Source of the DNA: CAVRQM01 sp963732775
GTDB taxonomy: Bacteria; Pseudomonadota; Alphaproteobacteria; Acetobacterales; Acetobacteraceae
Length of the DNA stretch: 64,000 bases
Direction: 5' to 3'
Assembly (NCBI GenBank): GCA_963732775.1
Contig: CAVTAR010000001.1
Location: 2,108,001 to 2,172,000 of the forward strand
Below, piece by piece: positions 20,065-29,282 of this stretch. Below the pieces are notes generated by a model. The model worked only from the letters and a program-made list of their open reading frames with translations. It did not search any database and was not told the DNA's origin. Numbering within the stretch: position 1 is the first letter of the stretch; each line of letters begins with the position of its first letter. Both the position numbers and the translations under genes were made by a program.

Positions 20065-21672
20065 GTGACGCGCGGCCTGATGATGGACGTGCCGCTGCTG
20101 GTGCCCGCCATCCTGCGTCACGCGGCCGCCTACCACGGCGACACCGAGATCGTCTCGCGCGACGCTGCCGGCGCCCTCCACCGCACCACCTACGCCGCCA
20201 CCGCGACCCGCGTGGCGCAACTCGCGCACGCGCTAACCCAACTCGGCCTGCGCGCCGGCGACCGGGTCGGCACGCTGGCCTGGAACGGCTTCCGCCATCT
20301 CGACCTCTACTACGCCACGGCCGGCGCAGGCCTCGTGTGCCACACCATCAACCCGCGCCTGTTCCCCGCGCAGGTCGCCGGCATCATCCGCCACGCGGAC
20401 GACCGCGTGCTGTGCGTCGACCCGATGCTGCTGCCGCTGCTCGACCGCCTCGCCCCGGCGCTCGACGGACTGCGCGCCGTGATCGTGCTCGGCAGCCGCG
20501 CCGACATGGCGGACATCGACGCGAGCCACCTCTGCTACGACGAGATGCTCGCCGGACAGCCGGAACAGTTCGACTGGCCCGCGCTCGACGAACGGGCCGC
20601 CTGCGGGCTCTGCTATACGTCGGGCACCACCGGCGAGCCGAAGGGCGTGCTGTACAGCCACCGCTCCACCGTGCTGCACGCCATGTCGATCTGCCTGCCC
20701 GACGTGTTCGCGCTGTCGGCCCGCGACGTGGTGATGCCGGCGGTGCCCATGTTCCACGTCAACGCCTGGGGAATGCCCTACGCAGCGCCCATGGTCGGCG
20801 CGAAGCTCGTGCTGCCCGGCCCGAGACTGGATGGCGCCAGCCTGCACCGCCTCATCACCGCCGAGGGCGTGACATGCAGCGCCGGCGTGCCGACCATCTG
20901 GATGGGCCTGCTCGACCACGTGGAGCGTGCGGGCCTCTCGCTCGCGCCGTTGCAGCGCGTGGTGATCGGCGGCGCCGCCTGCCCGCCCGCCATGATCGAC
21001 CGCTTCGCCGCGCTGGGCGTGCAGGCGATCCACGCCTGGGGCATGACCGAGACGAGCCCGCTCGGCGTCGCCAATCACCCGAAGGCGCAGCACCTCGCGC
21101 TCCCGCCGGAGCAGCGGCGCGCGCTCGCCTGCAAACAGGGCCGGCCGCCGTTCGGGGTGGAACTGCGCCTCGTCGACGCCGACGGCCGCGACCTGCCGCA
21201 CGACGGCGTCGCGTTCGGCGACCTGCTCGTGCGCGGCCCGTGGATCGCCGCCGGCTACCTTGGCGACGCCACCGGGTCGGGGAGCGACTGGTTCCACACC
21301 GGCGACGTGGCCACCATCGACGCCGACGGCGCGCTGCAGATCGTCGACCGCAGCAAGGACGTGATCAAGTCGGGCGGCGAATGGATCAGCTCGATCGCGC
21401 TCGAGAACATCGCCCTGCTCCACCCCGCCATCCACGAGGCGGCGGTGATCGCCATGCCGCACCCGCGCTGGAGCGAGCGGCCGCTGCTGGTGGTGGCCTG
21501 CCGCCCCGGCATGAGCTTCACCCCCGACGACATGGCGGCGCACTACGCCGGGCGCGTCGCGACCTGGTGGGTGCCGGACGAGTTGCGCGTGGTGGCCGAA
21601 CTGCCGCACACCGCCACCGGCAAGTTGCTGAAGACGCGGCTGCGCGAGCTGTTCTGCACTCCGACGACATGA
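20065..21672 (+). CDS. Fatty-acyl-CoA synthetase (AMP-forming)
   Basis: 535 residues of the adenylate-forming family. P-loop YTSGTTGEPKG, A5-type WGMTETSP, and the hinge/C-terminal region WFHTGDVATIDADG through DRSKDVIKSGGEWIS to the catalytic Lys in TATGKLLK are all visible. It resembles medium/long-chain fatty-acyl-CoA ligases with the GLMMDVPLLVPAIL beginning. The GTG at 20065 puts that conserved beginning near the N-terminus; ATGs at 20080 and 20083 are alternatives. The aminotransferase follows by 10 bases, but no clear pathway joins them. Confidence 0.9.
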   Translation: MTRGLMMDVPLLVPAILRHAAAYHGDTEIVSRDAAGALHRTTYAATATRVAQLAHALTQLGLRAGDRVGTLAWNGFRHLDLYYATAGAGLVCHTINPRLFPAQVAGIIRHADDRVLCVDPMLLPLLDRLAPALDGLRAVIVLGSRADMADIDASHLCYDEMLAGQPEQFDWPALDERAACGLCYTSGTTGEPKGVLYSHRSTVLHAMSICLPDVFALSARDVVMPAVPMFHVNAWGMPYAAPMVGAKLVLPGPRLDGASLHRLITAEGVTCSAGVPTIWMGLLDHVERAGLSLAPLQRVVIGGAACPPAMIDRFAALGVQAIHAWGMTETSPLGVANHPKAQHLALPPEQRRALACKQGRPPFGVELRLVDADGRDLPHDGVAFGDLLVRGPWIAAGYLGDATGSGSDWFHTGDVATIDADGALQIVDRSKDVIKSGGEWISSIALENIALLHPAIHEAAVIAMPHPRWSERPLLVVACRPGMSFTPDDMAAHYAGRVATWWVPDELRVVAELPHTATGKLLKTRLRELFCTPTT

Positions 21673-21682
21673 GGGGCAATTC

Positions 21683-22853
21683 ATGGGCGTGATCCGGCCG
21701 GGCATCGAGGCGCTGGAGGACAGCCCCATCCTGCAGGTGTTCCGCGCCGGCTTCCGGCTGCCGGGGATCATCCCGATGTGGGCCGGCGAGCCGGACGTGG
21801 CCACGCCGCACTTCATCTGCGAGGCGGCGAGCCAGGCGCTGTTCGCCGGCCGCACCTTCTACTCCGAGGACCGCGGCACCCACGCGCTGCGTTCGGCGCT
21901 GTCGGACTATCACCGTCGCCTGTACGGTGTGGAGCTGCCGGACGACCGCATCGCCTTCACCTTCTCGGGCATGAACGCGGTGATGCAGGTGTGCCAGGCC
22001 ACGCTCTCGCCCGGCGACGTCGCCGTCTGCGTCACACCCTCCTGGCCGAACGTGATGCGCGCGGCGCAGATCAACGGAGCCGTCGTGCGCCAGGTGCCGA
22101 TGGCGCACGGCAACGATGGCTGGCGGCTCGCGACCGAGGACGTGCTCGCCGCCTGCGCCGACCCGCGCACGAAACTGCTGTACCTCGCCTCCCCCGGCAA
22201 CCCGACCGGCTGGATGATCGAGGAGGAGCAGGCGCGCGAGCTGCTCGAGTTCTGCCGCGACCGCAACATCGCGATCCTGTCCGACGAGGTCTATCACCGC
22301 ATCGTCTACGACCGGCCCGTGGCGTTCAGCTTCCTCGAGATCGCGCGGCCGGACGACCCGGTGTTCATCGTCCACAGCTTCTCGAAATCCTGGGCGATGA
22401 CCGGCTGGCGGCTCGGCTGGCTGATCTATCCCGAGGGCTGCCGGGCGGCGTTCGACAAGTTCGATTCAGTTCAATACCAGCGGCGGCCTGGAGTTCCTGC
22501 AGGCCGGCGCGATCGCGGCACTGGAGGAGGGCGAGGACTTCATCGCCTCGTTCGTCGCCCGCTGCCGCGCGGGACACGACCTCGTGGCCGAGCGCCTCGC
22601 CGCCATGCCGCGCCTGCGGAATATTCCGAGCGAGGGCGCGTTCTACGCCATGTTCGAGGTGGACGGCATGACGGACTCGCTCGGCTTCTGCCTGCGCGCG
22701 GTGCGCGAGGCGCGGATCGGCATGGCGCCCGGTACCAGCTTCGGCGCGGGGTCGGAGCGCATGGTGCGGCTGTGCTACGCGAAATCGCCGGAGTTGCTGG
22801 GCGAGGCCATGGACCGGCTCGGGCGGTTCGTGGCGGACTATTCCGAGGCCTAG
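21683..22853 (+). pseudogene. PLP-dependent class I aminotransferase, one frameshift
   Basis: About 390 residues when joined. SPGNPTGWMI, the DEVYHRIVYD region and the PLP-lysine block HSFSKSWAMTGWRLGW identify fold-type I aminotransferases of the AspC/PatA group. Near 22470 the frame changes; FNTSGGLEFLQAGAIAAL then continues to NIPSEGAFYAMFEV and the end at 22853. The start has GAGGGG upstream. The amino donor and acceptor are not deducible. One indel in an otherwise conserved protein suggests either error or recent inactivation. Confidence 0.85.
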
Positions 22854-22965
22854 ATCACGGACGGCGACGAGGTGCCCCTGGTCACATCCGTGCCATCGCG
22901 AGCCGGTATTCCACCTTCGACGCGCTCGGCAGTCGATCGCGCAGCAGGACGGAAGGATCACTGAC

Positions 22966-23408
22966 ATGCCCCGGAAACTCGCGATGGCCGCCGCCGCGCT
23001 CGCCGCAGGCGCGCTCGGCGCGGCTCCGGCGGTGGCGTTCACGGCCAGCCAGGAATCGTCGCCCGCCTATTGGGGCCGAACGGCAACCATGCCGACCTCG
23101 TGATCTACTACGATGCCGGGGGTAAGGGTCCGCTGACCGTCTACGGCATTTACTTCATCGACATCGGCGGCGGCGTGCTGCAGCAGGCCCTGGCGAGCTG
23201 CGCCCAGGCGAACCCGGACGGCAGCCGCTCCCTCAACCCCGGCCAGTACTGCTTCGTCCGTGCCCAGCGCGGCGCCAACTCGTTCGTCAGCAAGGTCGTG
23301 CTCGCGCACGGGAATGCCACTGCCGCCAACATCACCGGCAACGTGCGCACGAGCGTCGAGCTGCGCGACGCCAACGACGCGCCGATCGAGCACGTCGAAC
23401 TGCGCTGA
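22966..23408 (+). pseudogene. Small secreted hypothetical protein, one frameshift
   Basis: The ATG at 22966 opens a signal peptide (MPRKLAMAAAALAAG to VAF). At about 23074 the frame changes: restoring one C in GGCCGAAC gives YWGPNGNHADLVIYYD and continues to the stop at 23408, about 147 residues total. The mature domain has two cysteines (SCAQANPD, GQYCFVRA) that could form a disulfide. GGAAGGA lies upstream. Family unknown. Confidence 0.55.
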
Positions 23409-23440
23409 GGCGCGCCGGCATGCCCGAGGCGTGTCCGGCA

Positions 23441-23460
23441 GCGAGGGCGGGAGCCCTCGC
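23441..23460. terminator. Hairpin between convergent genes
   Basis: GCGAGGGC / GCCCTCGC with a 4-base loop, between the stop at 23408 and the convergent stop at 23472. A likely bidirectional terminator; no T-run. Confidence 0.5.
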
Positions 23461-23471
23461 CCGCCGCACCG

Positions 23472-24233
23472 TCACCAGCAGGTATAGCCCCCGTCCGCCA
23501 GCACGATGCTGCCGGTGAGCAGGCTCGCCGCGTCCGAAGCCAGGAACAGCACCACCGAGGCGATCTCCTCCGGCTGGCCGACGCGCTTCATCGGCGTCAT
23601 CTCGATCCATACGTCGGCCATGGCGCGGTCCTCCATGCCAAACTTGGTCAGCGGCGTCTCGATATAGGTGGGTGCGACCGCGTTCACCCGCACGCCGCGC
23701 TCGCCCCACTCGGCGGCCAGCGACTTGGTCAGGTGGTGCACCGCCGCCTTGCTCGCGTTGTAGAACGATTGCGGTTGCGGCTTGTTGACGATGAACCCCG
23801 ACATCGAGCCGATGTTGACAATGCTGCCCTGCCCGCGCTCCAGCATCCGCCGCCCGAACGAGCGGCAGCACCAGAACAGCCCGTCGAGGTTGACGGCGAT
23901 GTGGAAGCGCCAGTGCTCGTCGGTGGTGTCCTCGGCGCGGACGTCGCTCTTGGCGACGCCCGCGTTGTTCACCAGGATCGCGGTGTCCGGATAGCGCGCG
24001 GCGACCGCCTCCACCGCGGCGCTGTCGGTCACGTCCAGCACCGCGGCCTCGGCGGCGACGCCCTTCTCGCGCAGCGAAGCCACCGCCTGCTCGGCCCGGT
24101 CGGCCAGCATCTCGGCGACCACCACCGTCGCGCCCGCCTCGCCCAGCGCGTGCGCGCAGGCGAGGCCGATGCCCTGTCCCCCGCCGGTGACGACCGCGCG
24201 GCGGCCCTTCAGGTCGTAGTGCTGCAAGTACAT
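23472..24233 (-). CDS. Short-chain dehydrogenase (polyol/sugar-alcohol type)
   Basis: 253 residues, classical SDR. NAD(P) site TGGGQGIG near residue 18, NNAG motif, and the catalytic Ser-Tyr-Lys as GSMSGFIVN and FYNASK. The MSGFIVNKPQPQSFYNASKAAVHHLTKSLAAEW block is typical of polyol dehydrogenases (arabinitol, threitol, galactitol types). It sits at the end of a polyol-type ABC operon, 10 bases after the permease stop, so it probably oxidises the imported sugar alcohol to a ketose in the cytosol. The exact polyol is unknown. Confidence 0.88.
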   Translation of the reverse strand: MYLQHYDLKGRRAVVTGGGQGIGLACAHALGEAGATVVVAEMLADRAEQAVASLREKGVAAEAAVLDVTDSAAVEAVAARYPDTAILVNNAGVAKSDVRAEDTTDEHWRFHIAVNLDGLFWCCRSFGRRMLERGQGSIVNIGSMSGFIVNKPQPQSFYNASKAAVHHLTKSLAAEWGERGVRVNAVAPTYIETPLTKFGMEDRAMADVWIEMTPMKRVGQPEEIASVVLFLASDAASLLTGSIVLADGGYTCW

Positions 24234-24243
24234 CGAATGGTCC

Positions 24244-25110
24244 CTATTTCACCGCGCCGAACGTCAGGCCGCGCACGAGCTGCCGCTGGCTGATCCAGCC
24301 GAACACCAGGATGGGGGCGATCGCCAGCACCGACGCGGCCGACAGCTTGGCGTAGAACAGCCCCTGCGGCGCCGAGAAGCTGGCGATGAACGCGGTCAGC
24401 GGCGCCGCTTCGTGCGCGGTCAGGTTCAGGCTCCAGAACGCCTCGTTCCAGCACAGGATCACGTTGAGCAATCCGGTCGACGCGATCCCCGGCATCACCA
24501 GCGGCAGCAGCACGGCGAAGATGAGCTGGCGCACGCTGGCGCCGTCGATGCGGCTCGCCTCGATGATGTCCTTCGGCGTGTCGCGGAAGAAGGTGAACAG
24601 CATCCACACCACGATCGGCAGGTTCGACAGCGTGTAGATCACCACCAGCGCGAAGCGCGTGTCGAGCAGGCCCAGCGTGCGGGTCGCGAGATAGATCGGC
24701 ATCAGCACGCCCACCGCCGGCAGCATCTTGGTCGACAGCATCCACAGCAGCGTGCCGCGCGTGCTGGTGGTGGGATACAGCGCCATGGCGAACGCCGCCG
24801 GCACGGCGATGATGAGCGCGATGATGGTCGAGCCGAACGACACCACGACGCTGTTCCAGGCGAAGGCGAGATAGTCGGCCTGCTGGAAGATCTCGCGGTA
24901 GCCCTCGATGGTCGGCTGGAAGAACAGCAGCGGCGGCGTCTGCACCGCCTGCACCTCGGTCTTGAAGCTGGTGATGAACATCCACAGGATCGGGAAGAAC
25001 ATCAGCAGGGCGATGATCCAGGCGATGATCCCGGTCGCCGGCCCGACCGCCTTCGGTCCCTTCAGCTTCTTCGCTGCCTTGGCCGGCCGCCCCGCCACTG
25101 TCGCGCTCAT
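24244..25110 (-). CDS. Polyol-type ABC transporter permease (MalG-like)
   Basis: 288 residues with six hydrophobic spans and the MalG-family cytoplasmic EAA loop (EASRIDGASVRQLIFAVLLPL). The lysine-rich N-terminus (KKLKGPK) precedes the first helix. With the partner permease it forms the inner-membrane channel of a SmoEFGK/MtlEFGK-like polyol importer. The ATG at 25110 overlaps the partner stop by four bases. The ATPase subunit usually encoded in such operons is absent here. Confidence 0.9.
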   Translation of the reverse strand: MSATVAGRPAKAAKKLKGPKAVGPATGIIAWIIALLMFFPILWMFITSFKTEVQAVQTPPLLFFQPTIEGYREIFQQADYLAFAWNSVVVSFGSTIIALIIAVPAAFAMALYPTTSTRGTLLWMLSTKMLPAVGVLMPIYLATRTLGLLDTRFALVVIYTLSNLPIVVWMLFTFFRDTPKDIIEASRIDGASVRQLIFAVLLPLVMPGIASTGLLNVILCWNEAFWSLNLTAHEAAPLTAFIASFSAPQGLFYAKLSAASVLAIAPILVFGWISQRQLVRGLTFGAVK

Positions 25111-26045
25111 GCGTCGAGCCTCTTTGCCACGGTGCGCACCAGGAAGATCGCGATGACGTTGGCCAGGATGATGGCGATGATCCCGGCCGCCGAGGCGCCG
25201 CCGACGTTGAAGGCGAGCAGTGCCCGCTGGTAGATCAGGAAGGCGAGGTTCGTCGTGGCAATTCCCGGCCCGCCGGCCGTGGTGACGTAGATCTCCGCGA
25301 ACACGCCGAGCAGGAAGATCATCTCCATCATGATGACGACGCTGATGGCGCGGCCCATGTGCGGCACCTGGATCGAGAAGAACACGCTGAGCGTCCCGGC
25401 GCCGTCGAGATAGGCCGCCTCGAGCTGCTCCTCGTCGAGCGACTGCAGCGCGGTCAGCAGGATCAGGAAGGCGAACGGCAGCCACTCCCACGAGACGATG
25501 ACGATCACCGAGGCCAGCGGGAACTGGCCGAACCAGTCGATCACCGGCAGCCCGAGCCCGCGCAACAGCGAGGCGAACAGGCCGTTCACCGGATGCATCA
25601 GCAGGTTCTTCCAGATCAGGGCGGCTACCGTCGGCATGACGAAGAACGGCGAGATCATCAGCACGCGCGCGATGCCCTGGCCGGGGAAGTCCTTGCTGAA
25701 CAGCGCGGCCAGGATGGCGCCGAGGCAGATGGTGATGACCAGCACCGAGCCCACCAGCACCAGCGTCACCCACAGCGCCGAGTACAGCGCCGGGTCCGCC
25801 AGCAGGTATTTGTAGTTGTTGATCCCGGCCCACCCGGTGCGGTCCGGATACAGCAGGAAATAGCGCCGGAACGAGAAGAACAGCGTGACCGCGAGCGGCA
25901 CCAGCGACCAGATCAGCAGCAGCACCACCGAGGGCGAGACCAGCGGCGTGGTGTTGACCCGCCCGCCCAGCCCCGGCGCCTTGGCGCGGTCGACCGGCAT
26001 CGGCCCCGGCACCGGACCCGGCATCGGTAGCGTCGTGCTGCTCAT
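25107..26045 (-). CDS. Polyol-type ABC transporter permease (MalF-like)
   Basis: 312 residues: proline-rich cytoplasmic N-terminus, six membrane spans, and an EAA loop (EAAYLDGAGTLSVFFSIQVPHMG). The start at 26045 follows GGGGAGGGA. It pairs with the MalG-like subunit, with ATGA overlap. The order binding protein, permease, permease, dehydrogenase matches sorbitol/mannitol import operons of alphaproteobacteria. Confidence 0.9.
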   Translation of the reverse strand: MSSTTLPMPGPVPGPMPVDRAKAPGLGGRVNTTPLVSPSVVLLLIWSLVPLAVTLFFSFRRYFLLYPDRTGWAGINNYKYLLADPALYSALWVTLVLVGSVLVITICLGAILAALFSKDFPGQGIARVLMISPFFVMPTVAALIWKNLLMHPVNGLFASLLRGLGLPVIDWFGQFPLASVIVIVSWEWLPFAFLILLTALQSLDEEQLEAAYLDGAGTLSVFFSIQVPHMGRAISVVIMMEMIFLLGVFAEIYVTTAGGPGIATTNLAFLIYQRALLAFNVGGASAAGIIAIILANVIAIFLVRTVAKRLDA

Positions 26046-26114
26046 GCTCGTCCCTCCCCAGGCGACGAAGACGGGGCCCGGTGCGACCGGGCCCCGCATC
26101 GGTTCAGGCGGCGA

Positions 26115-27425
26115 TCACTGGCCGTAGCCCGCCTGCTGCATGGTCGCCGCGACCGAAGCCTGCGCCTGCTTCAGCGCGTCGTCCACGCTGGTCTGCCCGG
26201 TCAACGCGCCGGCGATGATCTGGCCGACCGTCGTGCCGATCGCCTGGAACTCCGGGATCGCCACGTACTGGACGCCGGTGTACGGCACCTTCTGCGCCGT
26301 CGGGTGGTTCAGGTCGGCGGTCTCGATCGCCTTCTTCACCTCGGCGGCGAACGGTGCCGCCTTCTGGTAGTCGGCGAGCGCGTAGGTGGACTGGCGCGTG
26401 CCGGGCGGCAGCACGGTCCAGTTCACCTGCTTGCCCACCGTCTCGATGTAGTCCTTGGACGTCGACCAGGCCAGGAACGACTTGGCCACGTCGACCTGCT
26501 TGGACGATTTCGGGATGCCCAGCGCCCACGACCAGAACCAGTGGTAGCCGGTCGGCGACACGCCCTGCGGGGCGGCCGCGAACGCGGTCTTGTCGGCGAC
26601 CTGGCTCGTCGTCTTGTCGAAGATGAAGCCGGCGCCGGAAGTCGCGTCGATCCACATCGCGCACTTGCCGGTCGAGAACAGCGCCTGGTTCTCGTTGAAG
26701 CCGTTGGAGCTGGCGCCCGGCGGGCCGTAGTCGTTCAGCAGGTGGACATAGAACGTCACCGCGTCGTGCCATTGCTTGCTGTCGAGCTGCGGCTTCCAGT
26801 TCTCGTCGAACCAGCGTCCGCCGAAGGTGTTCACCACCGTGTCGAGGAACGCCATGTTCTCGCCCCAGCCCGGCTTGCCGCGCAGGCAGATGCCGTACTG
26901 CTGCTTGGACTTGTCGGTCAGCTTCTTGGCGAACTGGTCGATGTCGGTGTACTTCGGCTCGTCCGGCATCTTCAGCCCGGCGGCGTCGAACAGGTCCTTG
27001 CGATAGTAGGTGAAGGAGCTCTCGGCGTAGAATGGCAGCGCGTATAGCTTGTCGCCGGACGACAGCGCCTCCTTCACCGAGCTGAACAGGTCGCCCATGT
27101 CGTAGCTCGCCGGCAGGCCGTCGATCGGCGCGAGCCAGCCCTGCTTGCCCCAGATCGGCGTCTCGTAGCTGCCGATGGTGATGATGTCGAACTGGCCGCC
27201 GTTGGTCGCGATGTCGGTGGTCACGCGCTGGCGCAGCACGTTCTCCTCCAGCACCACCCAGTTGATCTTGTTGCCGGTCTTCTGCTCCCAGACGGGCGAT
27301 AGTTTCTGCATCGTCACCATCTGCGAGTTGTTCACGGTGGCGATGGTGATGGTGGCCGCATGGGCGATTCCGGCTCCCGCGATCAGCCCGAACAGGCTGG
27401 CCGTGGCGAACAGCGATTTCTGCAT
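26115..27425 (-). CDS. Polyol-type ABC transporter substrate-binding protein
   Basis: 436 residues with a signal peptide (MQKSLFATASLFG to AHA) and the extracellular solute-binding family 1 fold. Segments such as VWEQKTGNKINWVV, YALPFYAESSFTYYRKDLFD, and GYHWFWSWALGIPKSS match SmoE/MtlE-type polyol receptors. It delivers a sugar alcohol to the two permeases downstream. The start has GGGGAGAG upstream. An 11-bp inverted repeat lies about 100 bases upstream. Confidence 0.92.
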   Translation of the reverse strand: MQKSLFATASLFGLIAGAGIAHAATITIATVNNSQMVTMQKLSPVWEQKTGNKINWVVLEENVLRQRVTTDIATNGGQFDIITIGSYETPIWGKQGWLAPIDGLPASYDMGDLFSSVKEALSSGDKLYALPFYAESSFTYYRKDLFDAAGLKMPDEPKYTDIDQFAKKLTDKSKQQYGICLRGKPGWGENMAFLDTVVNTFGGRWFDENWKPQLDSKQWHDAVTFYVHLLNDYGPPGASSNGFNENQALFSTGKCAMWIDATSGAGFIFDKTTSQVADKTAFAAAPQGVSPTGYHWFWSWALGIPKSSKQVDVAKSFLAWSTSKDYIETVGKQVNWTVLPPGTRQSTYALADYQKAAPFAAEVKKAIETADLNHPTAQKVPYTGVQYVAIPEFQAIGTTVGQIIAGALTGQTSVDDALKQAQASVAATMQQAGYGQ

Positions 27426-27524
27426 GTCGTTCTCTCCCCAGGGTCGCCGCGATTGCGTCCGCGACACGACTGTGGGGGACAAGGGGCCACCTGCGGACGC
27501 ACCTGTCAAGACCGGAAGACACTT

Positions 27525-27551
27525 GTGAACCGTGTCGATCACACGGTTCAC
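27525..27551. promoter_or_regulatory. 11-bp inverted repeat upstream of the polyol operon
   Basis: GTGAACCGTGT, five bases, then ACACGGTTCAC, a perfect inverted repeat about 100 bases upstream of the binding-protein start and 30 bases after the stop of the RTX-like gene. Its symmetry suits a dimeric repressor (LacI- or DeoR-type, for example); it could alternatively be the terminator of the RTX-like gene. No regulator gene is adjacent. The rest of the 27426-27580 gap holds only the ribosome site. Confidence 0.5.
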
Positions 27552-27580
27552 CGCCCTCCCTGGCGGCGGCTCGTTGCTGG

Positions 27581-29026
27581 CTAGAAGCCGGCGCCGCCGA
27601 TGGCGTGGCCCGGATGCGGGCCGTCGAAGCGGATGGTGGCGCCGTCCGACAGCGTGATGCTGGTGCCGCCGGCGTTGATGGTGCTGTCCAGCGTGGCGAC
27701 GTCGGCCGCGCCATAGCCGCTGAGGAACAGCCCGTCGCCGGTGTGCCAGTTCTGGATGTCGATGGTGTGGACCTGGCCGCCGGCCACGCTCACCACCTGG
27801 AACGTGTCGCCGACGCCGGAGTTGGCGCCGATCAGAGTCACGTTGCCCTGCGAGCCGAGCGCGAAGAAGTTGGTGCCGCCCAGCGCGCCCGACGCATCCA
27901 TCACCGCGTTGGCCCCGGTCGGCAGCACGAAGGCGACGTGGCTGCCCTCCACGTGCACCGTCTCGTTGCCGCCGCCGAACACGGTGGGGATCGAGGCGCC
28001 GCCGACCACCGTGTCGTCGCCGCTGCCGCCCACGAACACGTCGTTGCTGTTGCCGAGGTTGAACAGGGTGCTGCCGGAGCCGCCGAACACCGCGCCCGCG
28101 CCGCCGCCGTTCACGGTGGCAAGCCCGCTGCCGCCGATGAAGTAGCTGAAGCCGCCGGCGCCCTGGTTGTAGACGATGCTGCCGGCGTTGCCGAACACGC
28201 TGTCGTTGCTGGCGCCGCCGAACACGGTCTGTGCCGCGCCCCCGGCGATGAACTCGGTCGTCGCCGTGCCGCCCTGCCCCTGGTAGACGTCGCCGGTGCC
28301 GGCGAACACCGTCGAGCTGCCATACAGCGCGTCGATCGTGGTCGCACCCGCGCCGGCGTTGTTGTCGACGATCAGATAGCCGGTGCCGTTCACCGTCACC
28401 ACGTCGCCGAAGCCGGTCGTGACCGTGGCGCTGGAGACCGTCGAGGCGAACTGGTACAGCTCGTTGTAGGTCTGCCCGCCGTTGCCGTTGCCGAGCTGGA
28501 TGAACTCGCCGGCGCCCGCGGCGATGAAGTCCGGGCCGCCGTTGTCGACGCGGATGACGGCGCCGGCGCCGCTGGCCGTGACGGAATAGGCGCCGCCGCC
28601 CACCTCGATGATGGCGTTGGCCTGGCTGTCGTTGATGCTGCCGGTGCCCGCCGAGGCGTCGACCAGGGCGGCCGCGCCGCTATAGTCGATGACGCCGCCC
28701 GAGACGATCCGCGTGGTGGGGTCGCCGCCGGTGACGGTCGCGTTGGTGCCGCGCCCCAGGATCACCGCGCCATAGCCCGAGGGGATGGCGAGCGACAGCG
28801 CCTGCGTCACGGTGTTCGGCACGATCAGGATGAACTGGCCGAACTGCGCCGCCGGCACGGTCGGGATGGTCGGGTGCGCCGGGTCGAACGTGACGATGGT
28901 CGCGCCGCCGGCGATCGACGCCTGGTTGAAGATGTTCTGGACCTGCGCCAGCCCGAGTGCCGTGTAGTTGCCCGATGCCGGTACCGTCGCCCCGCCCGCC
29001 GAGAGCACCGTCAACTGACCGCTCAT
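27581..29026 (-). CDS. Glycine-rich RTX/beta-roll-like protein
   Basis: 481 residues, strongly enriched in Gly, Asn, Asp and Thr with loose repeats of the form xGGxGxDxVxGGxx (for example GGSGDDTVVGG, GGASNDSVFGNAG and GGGGAGAVFGGSGS). This is characteristic of calcium-binding beta-roll or parallel beta-helix surface proteins. No N-terminal signal peptide is visible, as expected for type I-secreted RTX proteins whose signal is C-terminal; no type I secretion genes are in the window. The start could be 29026 or 29038. Substrate or adhesive role is unknown. Confidence 0.75.
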   Translation of the reverse strand: MSGQLTVLSAGGATVPASGNYTALGLAQVQNIFNQASIAGGATIVTFDPAHPTIPTVPAAQFGQFILIVPNTVTQALSLAIPSGYGAVILGRGTNATVTGGDPTTRIVSGGVIDYSGAAALVDASAGTGSINDSQANAIIEVGGGAYSVTASGAGAVIRVDNGGPDFIAAGAGEFIQLGNGNGGQTYNELYQFASTVSSATVTTGFGDVVTVNGTGYLIVDNNAGAGATTIDALYGSSTVFAGTGDVYQGQGGTATTEFIAGGAAQTVFGGASNDSVFGNAGSIVYNQGAGGFSYFIGGSGLATVNGGGAGAVFGGSGSTLFNLGNSNDVFVGGSGDDTVVGGASIPTVFGGGNETVHVEGSHVAFVLPTGANAVMDASGALGGTNFFALGSQGNVTLIGANSGVGDTFQVVSVAGGQVHTIDIQNWHTGDGLFLSGYGAADVATLDSTINAGGTSITLSDGATIRFDGPHPGHAIGGAGF

Positions 29027-29218
29027 GCCACTGCCCATATCGTCTCGGCCACGGCGTTGGTTAACGCAAGGATATCGCGAAGTCCAGGCATAAAGAACGA
29101 ATGACCGTGCGCGTCGTTAACAATTGCCAATTGCCGCCTGCCCTGGCGCGTGCCGCGCTCGACTGGGCACAGACTAGCGCGGCCTGGTTGCGCAAGTATT
29201 GAGGGCACGCCGGCGCCG

Positions 29219-29282
29219 GCCGCCTCGTCACAGGGCCGCCTCGTCACAGGGCCGCCTCGTCACAGGGCCGCCTCGTCACAGG
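29219..29282. repeat. Four perfect 16-bp tandem repeats at the 3' end of edd
   Basis: GCCGCCTCGTCACAGG repeated four times without change. The last copy overlaps the edd stop codon (29276-29278). The remaining 29027-29218 stretch is AT-richer, contains two GTTAAC sites and a CAATTGCCAATTG palindrome, and probably holds the promoter of the RTX-like gene. Confidence 0.9.

Noticed and set aside
27605..29104. A 499-codon open frame on the plus strand opposite the RTX-like gene
   Set aside because: It lacks family motifs and has the composition of an antisense shadow; the minus-strand Gly/Asn repeats are clearly the coding side.
29219..29282. CRISPR array
   Set aside because: The 16-bp units are directly adjacent with no spacers; no cas genes are present.
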